A DNA stretch of 53,951 nt from an uncultured Bdellovibrionales bacterium (lineage in GTDB: Bacteria > Bdellovibrionota > Bdellovibrionia > Bdellovibrionales > Bdellovibrionaceae), in the NCBI GenBank assembly GCA_903926205.1, contig CAIYID010000086.1, positions 1-53,951 on the forward strand, given 5' to 3'. The notes under the pieces are model-generated. The model was not told where the DNA came from, made no database searches, and saw nothing but the letters and a program-made list of their open reading frames with translations. The position numbers were made by a program, and so were the translations under genes. This document shows positions 26,280 to 37,000 of the stretch, in pieces (the first letter of the stretch is position 1; each line of letters starts with the position of its first letter).

Positions 26280-28223
26280 TTATAACTCTTCGACGAATCG
26301 CTTGTCTCTGGCTCGCCAAATCAGGACATGTTTCGGTTGAGTTGTGGCAGACTTCTTTGCCCCAAATGTCTGAGAACCATAAATAACCTGAACACCGCCA
26401 CGAGCTAAATTTTTTTCTTCTGATTTTAATCGATTCAATATTTCAGAAGTGGATTCCGCTTGTCTGACTTTTTGATTCACATAAGACACGGGATCCTGAG
26501 AAAGATTTGCCGACAAAGCCAAAGATTTGGATACTCCTCGATGATTGTTTACTTGATCCCCAGCGCCCGAGGAAACTGAGGTCGGGGCTCTCGAAATAGC
26601 ACTGTCCCCTGTCGATAAATTACTTACCGAAGATTGAGAACGAAGGATGGGAGGATTTTGACGAGTTGTTGCCTGAGCTAGAGGAAGAGTACCGGAAATG
26701 ACATTCAGTTTTAAATTCCAGGCACTTAACGGGGATGATCCTAAACCTGATGTCACATCACCGGTAACTAAACTTACATTCACACGTGATGACACCGCTG
26801 CAGATACAGGGTATTCACCTGGAATATTTTGATTGAAACCCGTCACCAGCGCTGTTGCAGAATTCTGAACATCGTTGACAAAACTTCCGACACTTGCTGA
26901 ATCGGGTATCATTTTTCCCACTGTCTCCACATATTTCGAATCACTCAAAGCACCAGAGCCAAGATCTAACGGCGAAGAAGATATTGAATTACTTGCAACA
27001 ATTGCACCTTGTGATTCAGGAGTTTGCTTTTCCGAACCATCAATAGGCTTAATAAAACTCTCAGTCTTCAGTGAACCCATCTTTTTAGAGTTTTCTTCGT
27101 TTTTGACAAGCTCGTCGGAATCCACTGGCACAAAAAATCTATTTTTCTTATCAATAAATGGGCAACCAAACTGCATTACACAGCTATCACCCTTAAAAAT
27201 CTCTGAAAGTTTTTGCTGGCATTTAATTGTATCGATTTTCTCTTTACCAAACACTTCTGGTCCAAATTTTCCGAGTGATGAATTGATTTGGTCGAGCACA
27301 TAGTTAGCTTCGCTGGGAGCTAGGCGTCTCAAAAGCGCTTCATCGAAGAAAATATTTTTTTCATGAAACTCACGTTTTATCAGTTTATTAATTTCGTCCG
27401 ATTTATCTTTGAATTTTGCTGTTGCCGTTACTTCTTGACATCTCTTCCCGGAGACACAGCAGTTTGTGATGATTTGCAGTTCTTTTTCAGCATTGGCCAA
27501 ACCTTGGCCATTTTCCCCGCAATATTTTTCTTTATTAAATCTTGGGTCATTTTTATGAATCAATTCGTGCAAAAGAATTTCCGCCGCCTGAGCCGAATCT
27601 CTCTCTTCCCGCAAAGCTAAAAAGTTTGCGCCTAAATTAATTTTCCCTAAGATTGGGTCATAATTACTTGACGCTTGATTGTTTGGCGTAAGGCTACAGG
27701 CAATCTGAACTTCATTAAAAGAACTGGGAACCTCAGAGTAGTCAAACTTAGCAAGGCACTGCGATACCCGACCTTCTTTTGTCAGAACAGACTCTGCCTT
27801 TGTTACTAATTTTTGATTTTCCTCGCAGCTCAAATCAATTTTTTCAAGGCCTGAACTCTTCGAAAGACATCGCTCAGATTTAAGATAATATTTTTGTGGA
27901 AGAGAAACACTAATTCTTGAAAGATTGAACTTATTTTCATTTTTTTTAAAAACATAGCGAAGAAAACTTTTTTTCCCAAATTTTCTTAAAGAGATTTCAT
28001 CCGGCTCGATTTGGATTTCCCACTCTGCTAGTCTTGAGCGAAGGGTTTTCAATTTATTGGTTTTATCATAAATGCGCGTTTCTTCATATTGATGAGGAAA
28101 CGAATAAAGTAGAATCTGAGTGGAATCAGTTCGACGATCAAGCTTAGACTCAAAATCAGTCAGCGGCTTGGCGCAGGCGAAAGCTGAGATATAAATAATA
28201 ATCGATATGAGTCGAAAATGCAT
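26280..28223 (-). CDS. Secreted HEXXH protein, putative zinc metallopeptidase
   Basis: The 647-residue product starts with a signal peptide; AFAC at about residues 14-17 could be a poor lipobox. A HELIH motif (H219-H223) in ILLHELIHKNDPRF has the HEXXH form of zinc peptidases. Near it are GENGQGLANAEKELQ, which could supply a third ligand, and CCVSGKRC. The N-terminal 200 residues contain paired Cys; the C-terminal about 250 residues are Ser/Ala/Val-rich and probably low in structure. No named family fits. Its ATG overlaps the stop of the upstream papain-like protease gene (TAATG), so the two are cotranslated and likely act together outside the cell membrane. Confidence 0.8.
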   Translation of the reverse strand: MHFRLISIIIYISAFACAKPLTDFESKLDRRTDSTQILLYSFPHQYEETRIYDKTNKLKTLRSRLAEWEIQIEPDEISLRKFGKKSFLRYVFKKNENKFNLSRISVSLPQKYYLKSERCLSKSSGLEKIDLSCEENQKLVTKAESVLTKEGRVSQCLAKFDYSEVPSSFNEVQIACSLTPNNQASSNYDPILGKINLGANFLALREERDSAQAAEILLHELIHKNDPRFNKEKYCGENGQGLANAEKELQIITNCCVSGKRCQEVTATAKFKDKSDEINKLIKREFHEKNIFFDEALLRRLAPSEANYVLDQINSSLGKFGPEVFGKEKIDTIKCQQKLSEIFKGDSCVMQFGCPFIDKKNRFFVPVDSDELVKNEENSKKMGSLKTESFIKPIDGSEKQTPESQGAIVASNSISSSPLDLGSGALSDSKYVETVGKMIPDSASVGSFVNDVQNSATALVTGFNQNIPGEYPVSAAVSSRVNVSLVTGDVTSGLGSSPLSAWNLKLNVISGTLPLAQATTRQNPPILRSQSSVSNLSTGDSAISRAPTSVSSGAGDQVNNHRGVSKSLALSANLSQDPVSYVNQKVRQAESTSEILNRLKSEEKNLARGGVQVIYGSQTFGAKKSATTQPKHVLIWRARDKRFVEEL

Positions 28224-29398
28224 TAATCACCCCCCTCGCCCATAGCTTTTTTTAACAAGCTTCGACTCACATAATATGTGCCATTTTCTTTGTCGCACAT
28301 AAGATCAGGTAATCGTTCTTTACAAGCAGAGGGCCCCCAGGAGTTTTTCATAGCATAAAAACAAACACCTTTTCCATTAACTAATCGAGGAACTGTTCCA
28401 TAAATAATCGCCAAGTGAGCATCGTATTTATCTTTATCATCGTTTGGGCCAGGCTGAATTTTGGGATTTAAATAGTGTGCGGCTAGAGAGACTGTAGTGA
28501 TAGCTCCAGGATTTTTTAATTTCGCATTCAAATCCACAAATGCTGATGAATCAATACCCATTGTCACTGGATATTTAATTCGTTTTTCTGGTGGACAAGC
28601 GATCTCATTAATTTTTCTTAAAACCTCAAAGTCATTTTTATTCAAATCGTTCACACCAGTCAAAACTTGCTCGATTTGCTGCCATTGAGTCGCTGTTAAA
28701 TCTGGAGCTACGATACTACATTCAGGACAAAGTCCAATCAGACTCACTCCTGCCTCTGTTGATTCTTTCTTTTCCTTAAAATGTTTAGCCATTGCTAAAT
28801 AAACATTTTTTACCGTCATTGTTCCATTGCCCCTAAACTCACTTGGAAAGGCACTTTCCGGACAAATTCCTTTTTTTGTAGCTATCAAATAATAACTGTT
28901 TAAATTCTCAGTCAGCGTATTTTTCGGCGAAAGAAACTCATCAATAGTGTTTTTATCTTTTTTATACTTTGGTTCAAGTTCAGAAAAAGCCTGAATTTCC
29001 AAATCCAAAGCCGAACAACCTTTGATGTATTCGGGAGTCTCTGGCAACATCTTAATTCTCTTCAACATATAACAAAGATACTCCGCTGACGAAAAAGCTG
29101 CACAGTACCCAACCGTGTCCTGACTTCTCGAAAACGACGCTGGATTTTTAGGATCGTAGCCAGGAAAATCGGCAGGATCTGCACAATTCTCGGGGCATTT
29201 CTCTCCACCAACAAGGGTATTTATTCCAGTCTGACAGTCTTGCCCTGGCGGTGATGTTTCAGTTGGAATACTGGCTGGTGCCCGATTAGCTTTGGAAGTT
29301 TCTAAAGTCTTCGGTGAAAAATTTATAACAAAAATAATGGCAAGACACAGAAATGCCGCCGAAGTTATCTTTGGCCAATTTTTTAAATTAAATCTCAT
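28223..29398 (-). CDS. Papain-like (C1-type) cysteine peptidase, secreted
   Basis: The papain catalytic elements can be read in order: oxyanion Gln and nucleophile in SQDTVGYCAAFSSAEYL (Q93, C99; compare QGxCGSCWAF), catalytic His in YDAHLAIIYG (H328), and catalytic Asn in YAMKNSWGPSACK (N352; compare KNSWG). An N-terminal hydrophobic segment (about 11-28) is a signal or anchor and is followed by a Pro/Thr linker. At 391 residues, with a long insertion of about 200 residues between Cys and His, it is unlike classical cathepsins. At least ten Cys suggest disulfides. It lies directly upstream of, and overlaps by one base, the HELIH protein gene. Confidence 0.82.
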   Translation of the reverse strand: MRFNLKNWPKITSAAFLCLAIIFVINFSPKTLETSKANRAPASIPTETSPPGQDCQTGINTLVGGEKCPENCADPADFPGYDPKNPASFSRSQDTVGYCAAFSSAEYLCYMLKRIKMLPETPEYIKGCSALDLEIQAFSELEPKYKKDKNTIDEFLSPKNTLTENLNSYYLIATKKGICPESAFPSEFRGNGTMTVKNVYLAMAKHFKEKKESTEAGVSLIGLCPECSIVAPDLTATQWQQIEQVLTGVNDLNKNDFEVLRKINEIACPPEKRIKYPVTMGIDSSAFVDLNAKLKNPGAITTVSLAAHYLNPKIQPGPNDDKDKYDAHLAIIYGTVPRLVNGKGVCFYAMKNSWGPSACKERLPDLMCDKENGTYYVSRSLLKKAMGEGGD

Positions 29399-29550
29399 AC
29401 TTAAATGCTAACAAATTAATCTTTCGAGGTGAAGCCTTGTGCCTGCTAGACTGGCCGATAGACTTGCTAGTTGTATTTCAATTTCCCCACCGTAAATGCT
29501 TGTGCTCTTCGCAAAGGGCAGTAAGAATTACTTCTCAACAAGAGGTGTTT

Positions 29551-31635
29551 ATGCATTATTTTATGTCGACCTTAACTCTACCTTCGATGTTTTTATTTCT
29601 TTCTCTGAGCTCAGGCTCAAGCTTCGCCTTGCCCACGGCTTCTGCCGCAACCTCGACCGAGCAAAAGACTGCAAAAACTGACAAAATTGAAACAAAAAAA
29701 GAACCCTCCTCAGAAATTCCGGCTAAACGAGAATTTCCTTTAAGTGAAACCGAGAAACCCTGCCAGGATTTCCACAAATACGTCTGTTCGGAAGTCGAAG
29801 CTTCCTTTAAATTGCGTGAAGATCGTAGCTCTCATGATTTTTCTTTCAGCGATTCAGATGAAAGAATATTGCTCGCAAAAAAAGATTTTTTTGCCAATAT
29901 TCAAAAAGAAAAAAACTTTTCAGAGCGTGAGCAGCAGGTGAAAGATTATTACTTAGCCTGTATGAATGAAAAAGAAGGCGTTAAAGAGGAAAAAGAGGCG
30001 CTAAAAAGACTTCAAACGTCCATCGCCAGTGCTAAAAATATCGCAGAATTCTTTCAACTGAATATTGAAAATATTTTTTCTGGAAAAAGTAGTTTATTTC
30101 AAGTGGGAACCGATGCCAACAAAGACAATCCTAAAATCTACGACATCCTTATTATGAGCCGACTCATGAATCTTCCGCAGTTTAGCTACTATGACAATAA
30201 AGAATTGATGGCGGAGTACAAACAGCTTGTCATTGATTTTTTTAAAATCGCCGATTCTTCGAGTAAAAATAAATCAAACGACAAAGATCTGGCTCTGCGT
30301 GCGGATCGAATGATCGACTTTGAAAAGGAGTTTGTGAAAATTTATCCCCATCCCGAAGTGGCAAGGCAACGCTGGTCTGAAAAACGTCAAAGCAGTCAGT
30401 CAGATTTTTTAAAAAAATATTCTGTTTTAGGTATTGAAAAGATCACAACAAAATTTCCAGAAAAATTGTTGGTATCCAATCCCATTCCTGAAGCTCTCGA
30501 TTTTTTGATTGCCAATGCGAACGAGGAACGACTTAACGTTTTGAAAGATTTCTATTTGTTTAGCAGAGGACGATACCTTCTCGATGATAGTCAGCCTGGG
30601 TTTTTTAAAAAATATTTCGATTTTAATAAAAAATATTTAGGCGGACCAAATCAGCGACCTGATCGAAATGAGCGTTGCACACAGGACATTATGCATACAT
30701 TCACACTGGAGCTTGATGCGATCCTGCTTCCTCGAATGTTTCCACACTTTCCTGAAGAAAAAGTCCGTGCTGTTGCTGCGAAGATTAAAGACAGCATTAC
30801 TTCGGGTGTGAAGAAAAATTCTTGGCTTTCAGAAGAATCAAAGAAGAAAGCGCTGACTAAAATTCAAGTGGCTAAACTTTATCTCGTAAAACCACAAAAT
30901 GATAAAGAATGGGATCTCTTACCTGTAAAAAAATATTCGGCCACTAAAAGAATCGAAAACGATATTCTTCATCGTCAATCAGTTTTCGAAAAAACAATCT
31001 TCGATGCCAAAGACGAAGTAAACCAAGAGTCTTGGGGTATGGGTCCCTTGACCGTGAACGCCTACTATGACCCTTCCTCAAATAAATTTGTGCTTCCTAT
31101 TGGAATCCTTCAATATCCATTTTTTATGAGTGAAGGAGATCTCACCGAGAATTTGGGCGCAGTCGGTTCCGTTTTTGGTCACGAATTAGGTCACGGAATT
31201 GACGATCAAGGCTCAAAATATGACGAAACTGGGAAACTGAGCCCGTGGATGAGCATGAAGGACATTGCCGAATTTCAAAAGCGTGGCCAAAATCTAGTGG
31301 AATACTTTAATAAAGCCGGACACAACGGTGCTCTCACTTTAGGAGAAAACATTGCTGATTTAGTCGGACTCACCTTTTCCTACAATGCCGCTTTTCCAAA
31401 TGGCATTGGTGCGGTGGAAGATAAACGTCGCTTTTTCGTCGCCTATGCACGACTGTGGTGTTATGTCGCGCGGCCCAAAGCAGAAGAACGTCAGTTAAAG
31501 ACAAATCCGCATTCCTTGGGTTGGGCACGTATCAATGAGCAGATGAAGCACCAGCCAGGCTTTATGGAAGCTTATCAGTGCAAAAAAGGAGATGGAATGT
31601 ATCTGAACCCGGATTCGCAAGTGAAAATCTGGTAG
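29551..31635 (+). CDS. M13 family (neprilysin-like) zinc metallopeptidase
   Basis: M13 peptidases cut short peptides in the periplasm or outside the cell. The zinc site is FGHELGHGIDDQGSKYD (HEXXH) with the third ligand Glu in GENIADLVGL; VNAYYDPSSNKFVLPIGILQ is the substrate-binding segment typical of the family, and the N-terminal PCQDFHKYVC is the conserved start of the M13_N domain. The ATG at 29551 has AGAGGTG three bases upstream and begins a signal peptide; the open frame continues to 29437 without support. About 694 residues is the usual length. It converges with manC, one base between stops. Confidence 0.95.
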   Translation: MHYFMSTLTLPSMFLFLSLSSGSSFALPTASAATSTEQKTAKTDKIETKKEPSSEIPAKREFPLSETEKPCQDFHKYVCSEVEASFKLREDRSSHDFSFSDSDERILLAKKDFFANIQKEKNFSEREQQVKDYYLACMNEKEGVKEEKEALKRLQTSIASAKNIAEFFQLNIENIFSGKSSLFQVGTDANKDNPKIYDILIMSRLMNLPQFSYYDNKELMAEYKQLVIDFFKIADSSSKNKSNDKDLALRADRMIDFEKEFVKIYPHPEVARQRWSEKRQSSQSDFLKKYSVLGIEKITTKFPEKLLVSNPIPEALDFLIANANEERLNVLKDFYLFSRGRYLLDDSQPGFFKKYFDFNKKYLGGPNQRPDRNERCTQDIMHTFTLELDAILLPRMFPHFPEEKVRAVAAKIKDSITSGVKKNSWLSEESKKKALTKIQVAKLYLVKPQNDKEWDLLPVKKYSATKRIENDILHRQSVFEKTIFDAKDEVNQESWGMGPLTVNAYYDPSSNKFVLPIGILQYPFFMSEGDLTENLGAVGSVFGHELGHGIDDQGSKYDETGKLSPWMSMKDIAEFQKRGQNLVEYFNKAGHNGALTLGENIADLVGLTFSYNAAFPNGIGAVEDKRRFFVAYARLWCYVARPKAEERQLKTNPHSLGWARINEQMKHQPGFMEAYQCKKGDGMYLNPDSQVKIW

Positions 31636-31636
31636 C

Positions 31637-33028
31637 TCACAACCGCTGGTAATCATCTTGATAACGAACAATATCGTCCTCGCCAAAATAAGTACCAATT
31701 TGCACTTCGACGAATTCTAAGGTTGAAGTGCCTGTATTTTTAATTCGGTGTTTTGCTCCGAGTGGAATTTTCACATAACTTCCGCGCTGAACTTTGACGT
31801 CTTCACCATCAAGAACGACGATGCCCTCACCTTTTGTGATGATCCAATGTTCTTCGCGTTTTGTGTGAGATTGATAACTGATCTGCGCTCCTGCATTGAC
31901 CTCAATCACTTTAGACTTGAAGTGATTAAAATCTTTCATGATGTCAAAGCGACCCCACGGACGCTCTTCAAAAGTGTGTTCTTCAACCAGTTTTGATTTT
32001 TCGTTTTTGAGTCGATCCACCACCGTTTTTACATCCTGAGAATGTCCGCGTCGACTGATCAAAAGTGCATCGGCCATATCAACCACGATCAAATCATCGA
32101 CTCCCACAAAGGCGTATTTTTTCTGACCCTGGGGAAAGACAAAATTATTTTTAGAGTCCACCTCAATGGCCTCTACTTTTTCATGACCTGTGCGCTCGAA
32201 AACATCCGCCACCGCATCCCAAGAGCCCACATCGCTCCAACCGGGATTGCAAGGCACGCACAAGAGCTCTTGGCCAGAGAGTCTCTCCATGATCGCATAA
32301 TCAATGCTGATCGAAGGGAGATGCTCGTAAATTTCTTTCAAATTAGAAAGATCTGGTTTCAACATAGAAACTCCCGCCCAAATTTGCGGTTGATAACGCT
32401 TGAAAAGTTCAATCATCAAATAAACTGGAAAAACAAAAATTCCTGCATTCCAGTAAAATGAACCTTGAGCCAAAAACTGCTTCGCCGTCCCCAGATTGGG
32501 TTTTTCGTGAAACTTCACCACTTCATAACTTGAAAGTTTCTGATTAAAATTCACTGGCCGAGTGGTGGTTTGAATATAACCATAACCCACTTCCGGATGA
32601 TCAGGCTTCAACCCCAAAGTGACCACTTTTCCTCGCTGAGCCGCTTGATCCGCCAAATCAAGGGCGGAGGCAAACTCGAGTTCATTCTCAATCAAATGAT
32701 CGGCCGGAAAAATTCCCACCACGGACTGAGTCTTTCCTTGCAACTCCATCAAGCGACACAAAACCGCGATGGCTGGAGCGGTGTTACGACCGAAGGGCTC
32801 GTAAATGACCTCAGTGTTTGGATAGCCGGCCTCTTTGGCTTTTTTCTCCGTAAAATCTCTTAATATCTGCGAAGTGATAATCATGGGCTGACCAAATTTC
32901 GCCAATCGTTTTAAAGTGCTTGTTTGCAAGGGTTCTGAGAAGAGATTATTAAATTGCTTTGGAAATTTCGTGCGCGAAACAGGCCATAAACGAGTGCCAC
33001 TGCCACCTGACAAAATCACAGGAATCAC
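31637..33028 (-). CDS. manC: Mannose-1-phosphate guanylyltransferase / mannose-6-phosphate isomerase
   Basis: This bifunctional enzyme makes GDP-mannose for polysaccharides. The nucleotidyltransferase signature VILSGGSGTRLWPVSRTKFPKQF starts the protein, with FHEKPN and the GIFVFP segment in the middle, and a C-terminal type II phosphomannose isomerase cupin (EEHWIITKGEGIVVLDG, then GAKHRIKN). The start is GTG 33028, because GAGGAGG lies six bases upstream and the resulting N-terminus matches the family exactly; the frame is open to an ATG at 33067, which would add 13 residues. The length is 463 residues. It is divergent from metF, with about 100 bases between them. Confidence 0.95.
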   Translation of the reverse strand: MIPVILSGGSGTRLWPVSRTKFPKQFNNLFSEPLQTSTLKRLAKFGQPMIITSQILRDFTEKKAKEAGYPNTEVIYEPFGRNTAPAIAVLCRLMELQGKTQSVVGIFPADHLIENELEFASALDLADQAAQRGKVVTLGLKPDHPEVGYGYIQTTTRPVNFNQKLSSYEVVKFHEKPNLGTAKQFLAQGSFYWNAGIFVFPVYLMIELFKRYQPQIWAGVSMLKPDLSNLKEIYEHLPSISIDYAIMERLSGQELLCVPCNPGWSDVGSWDAVADVFERTGHEKVEAIEVDSKNNFVFPQGQKKYAFVGVDDLIVVDMADALLISRRGHSQDVKTVVDRLKNEKSKLVEEHTFEERPWGRFDIMKDFNHFKSKVIEVNAGAQISYQSHTKREEHWIITKGEGIVVLDGEDVKVQRGSYVKIPLGAKHRIKNTGTSTLEFVEVQIGTYFGEDDIVRYQDDYQRL

Positions 33029-33034
33029 GATAAA

Positions 33035-33041
33035 CCTCCTC
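33035..33041 (-). promoter_or_regulatory. Ribosome binding site of manC
   Basis: On the minus strand GAGGAGG precedes a GTG codon at 33028 by six bases. It decides the start of manC in favour of GTG over the upstream ATG at 33067. Confidence 0.85.
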
Positions 33042-33131
33042 AAGAAAGAAATTCTTTTTTCTGTCATTTAGAGCTCTAACTCAAGCGTGATTTTAGTTGA
33101 GCTCCCCGCATCATCGCGGTATGTATGCAAA

Positions 33132-34079
33132 ATGCATATCATAGAGCATTTATCAAAAGCAAAAGGTCCCCTCTACAGTTTTGAAATTGTTCCTCCTCCA
33201 CGAGGAAAATCAGGACAGGAAATCTTGGACGTGGTGGAAACGATTAGAGCCCTCAATCCTGCTTGGATTGATGTGACTTCTCACTCTTCCAGTGCCTATT
33301 ACCGAGAAAAAATGGATGGCTCTATCGAGCGAAAAACTTATCGAAAACGCCCTGGAACTTTGGGTATCTGTGGGATCATCCAAAATCGCTATCAAATCGA
33401 CACCGTCGCCCATGTTCTTTGCTTGGGCTTCACCAGAGAAGAAACCGAAGACGCTTTGATCGAACTTAATTTCTTAGGCATTCACAATGTGTTAGCTCTT
33501 CGCGGTGACACTCCGAACTTTCAAAAATCCATTCCCAAAGAGCGCACCATCAATCAGCAAGCGGCAGACCTCGTGGAGCAAATTCGCGATCTTAAATCTG
33601 GAAAATTTTTGGAAGAATTAGACGCAAGCCAACCCTTGAATTTCTGTGTGGGAGTTGCCGCTTATCCTGAAAAACATTTTGAAGCCGCAAGTCTTAAACT
33701 CGATATTCAAAATTTAAAAAAGAAAGTGGACGCTGGAGCCCAATACGTCACCACGCAAATGTTTTTCGACAATAAGAAGTATTTTGCTTTCGTTGAACTC
33801 TGTCGGGAGATGGGCATTCAGGTTCCAATTATTCCTGGTGTGAAAGTCATTCGCTCAGCGGCACAGTTGCGATCGCTTCCTAAAACTTTTCATATTGATT
33901 TGCCAGACGAGCTCGTTGAAGAAATTTCAGCAAGCCCAAATCATGTGGCAGAAATCGGCGAGCGCTGGGCTGAGAAACAAGCGCGCGAGCTTTTGGCTGC
34001 CAAGGTACCAAGCTTGCATTTTTATGTGTTGAATGATGCTCCCGTCGTAGCGAAAATTGTAAAAAAACTCCAATCTTAA
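33132..34079 (+). CDS. metF: Methylenetetrahydrofolate reductase
   Basis: MetF reduces 5,10-methylene-THF to 5-methyl-THF with FAD and NAD(P)H, feeding MetH next door. The FAD-barrel motifs include YSFEIVPPPRG at the N-terminus (catalytic Glu), LGIHNVLALRGDTP, GVAAYPEKHFEA, and AGAQYVTTQMFFDNKKYFAF, which are all diagnostic. The ATG at 33132 gives 315 residues; a GTG at 33087 would add 15. metH starts 14 bases after the stop, so the two form a one-carbon/methionine operon. The short leader is too small for a known SAM riboswitch. Confidence 0.95.
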   Translation: MHIIEHLSKAKGPLYSFEIVPPPRGKSGQEILDVVETIRALNPAWIDVTSHSSSAYYREKMDGSIERKTYRKRPGTLGICGIIQNRYQIDTVAHVLCLGFTREETEDALIELNFLGIHNVLALRGDTPNFQKSIPKERTINQQAADLVEQIRDLKSGKFLEELDASQPLNFCVGVAAYPEKHFEAASLKLDIQNLKKKVDAGAQYVTTQMFFDNKKYFAFVELCREMGIQVPIIPGVKVIRSAAQLRSLPKTFHIDLPDELVEEISASPNHVAEIGERWAEKQARELLAAKVPSLHFYVLNDAPVVAKIVKKLQS

Positions 34080-34093
34080 ATAAAGCAGGTTGA

Positions 34094-37000
34094 ATGAAAA
34101 AGAACTCTGTCCTTCTGGAACTTGAAGCGCGTTTAAAAAATGAAATTCTTTTTTTAGACGGCGCGATGGGGACAGTCATTCAACTCTGTAAATTATCGGA
34201 AGCTGATTTTCGCCTTGGTTTTTTTGAAAATCACCCGAAGGATCTTAAAGGCAATAATGATCTTTTGGTGCTGACTCGTCCAGATGTTATCCGAGAGATT
34301 CATTGGAAATATTTAGAAGCCGGCGCAGACATCATCGAAACAAATACCTTCAATGCGACTCAGATTTCCCAAGCCGATTATGGTTTAGAAAAAGAGGCTT
34401 ATCGCCTTAATCTTGAGGCCGCAAAATTGGCAAAATCCACGGCGCTGGATTTTATGAAAAAATATCCGCACCGAAAAGTTTATGTAGCGGGAGCCCTTGG
34501 TCCCACCAATAAAACCGCTTCGCTTTCTCCGAATGTGAATGATCCAGGCTTTCGTGGCGTCACCTTTGAAGAATTGCGCCAAAGTTATTACGAGCAAGTG
34601 CAAGCGCTCTTAGAGGGCGGCGTGGATATTCTCCTGCCGGAAACGACTTTTGATACTTTGAATTTGAAAGCCGCTCTTTTTGCTATTGATCAAATTCAAG
34701 AAGAGCGCGACGAAAAACTTCCGCTCATGATTTCCGTGACGGTCACGGATGCTTCGGGAAGGACGCTCAGCGGTCAGACGGTAGAAGCTTTTTGGAACTC
34801 GGTTCGTCACGCCAACCCTTTGAGTGTCGGCATCAATTGTGCTTTAGGGGCGAAGGAAATGAATCCCTTTCTGCGCGAATTTTCTAAAGTTGCTGATGTC
34901 TACATTAGCTGCTATCCGAACGCAGGCCTGCCGAACCCATTGGCTCCCACAGGCTATGACGAAACACCTGAATCTTTAGCAAGCCAGCTCAAAGCTTTTG
35001 CAGAGCAAGGCTTTCTCAATATCGTGGGTGGCTGCTGCGGCACCACGCCGGAACACATTGCCGAAGTGGTGCGACAGTTAAAAAATATTTCACCCCGAGT
35101 TCCTCCCACTTTGCCACCACGAATGCGACTCTCAGGTTTAGAGCCCCTCAATCTTGAATCTCAAGGCGAGCGCAGCTTTATCATGATCGGCGAACGCACC
35201 AACGTGACGGGCTCTCCTAAATTTGCCAAAGCTATTCGTGAAGGAAATTTGTCCGAAGCTCTTAATATTGCCAGACAACAGGTGGAAAACGGCGCCAATA
35301 TTCTTGATATTAATTTTGATGAAGGCCTTATTGATGGCGTGAAAATGATGCGCCAATTTTTAAATCTGCTCTCGGCAGAGCCCGACATCGCACGAATTCC
35401 TTTTATGATCGACTCGTCTAAATTCGAAATTCTGGAAGCGGGACTTCAGAGCCTTCAAGGTCGTCCCGTGGTGAATTCTATTTCCCTCAAAGAGGGCGAG
35501 CCCGAGTTTTTACGGCTAGCAAAACTGATTCGTCGTTATGGCGCTTCGGTGATTGTGATGGCTTTTGATGAAAAAGGCCAAGCCACCAGTGAAAATGAAA
35601 AAGTCCGAATCTGTCAACGCGCCTATGATCTCTTAGTGCAAAAAGCTGGATTCTCACCCAGTGATATTATTTTTGATGCAAATGTTTTGACGGTCGGAAC
35701 TGGGATGGATGAGCACAATTCCTATGGCCTGGATTTTATCCAAGCCGTGCGTAAAATAAAAACCCTCATGCCAGAGGTTTTTTGCTCTGGCGGTATTTCG
35801 AATCTTTCTTTTAGCTTCCGAGGCAATAATCCGGTACGCGAAGCCATGCATTCTGTTTTTCTTTTCCACGGGATCAAAGCCGGTCTGGACATGGGAATCG
35901 TCAATGCCGGAATGCTCGAAGTGTATGAAGAAATCGATCCGGCGCTAAAACTCTTGGTAGAAAATGTGATTTTGAATAAATCTTCCCACGCCGCAGATGA
36001 ATTATTGAACTTTGCGACTCAGATCAAAGCCGACAATAAGACTGGCGAAGCAAAGACGTCAGCCAAAGTCGAAGCTTGGCGAACACTGTCCCTACAAGAG
36101 CGAATCACTCATGCGCTGGTCAAGGGTGCTGATGCCTATATCGAACAAGACACCGCCGAAGCTCTGCGTGAACTCAAGATTCCACTCCTGGTCATCGAGG
36201 GACCTCTGATGAACGGCATGAAAGTTGTCGGCGAACTTTTTGGCGCTGGAAAAATGTTTTTGCCCCAAGTGGTTAAATCCGCTCGTGTCATGAAAAAGGC
36301 CGTGGCTTATTTAGAGCCTTTCATGGAGGAATTAAAAAAGAAAACCTCAATGCAAAGTCAGGGAAAAGTTTTGCTCGCTACCGTCAAGGGTGATGTTCAC
36401 GACATTGGAAAAAACATCGTGGGCGTGGTGTTGGCTTGCAATGGTTATGAAGTCATAGATCTTGGCGTAATGGTTCCTTGGCAAGTCATCTGGAAACATT
36501 TGCGCGAAGAAAAAATTGATATTTTAGGCTTTTCGGGCCTGATTACCCCCTCTTTGGATGAAATGATTTTCAATCTGCAGGAAATGGAACGTGATTATTT
36601 TAATATTCCTGTTTTGATTGGCGGCGCCACGACTTCCCGAGTGCACTCCGCCGTGAAGTTAGACCCTCACTATTCGGCCCCTGTGGTTCATGTCGCTGAT
36701 GCCTCACTCGTTATTGAGGCTTGCTCTAAGCTCATGAATGTTGAGCGCCGAGAAACTTATACTCATGAACTTAAAGCGGAGAGTAAAAAAATTCGCGAAG
36801 CCTATTTGAGCCGTGTGCAAAATGAGGCCGCGCTGATCAGCCTTGAAGAGGCTCGCAAAAAATCATTCAAGTCGGATTGGGCTAAAGTTGACATTCAAAC
36901 TCCAGAGAAAACCGGTGTTTTTGAATTTCATTTTGAACTTTCAGAGATCATTCCTTTGATCGACTGGAGCCCCTTCTTTTGGGCCTGGGAGCTCAAAGGT

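Noticed and set aside
33068-33131. SAM or cobalamin riboswitch before metF-metH.
   Set aside because: The divergent gap is too short, and no conserved riboswitch core could be recognised.
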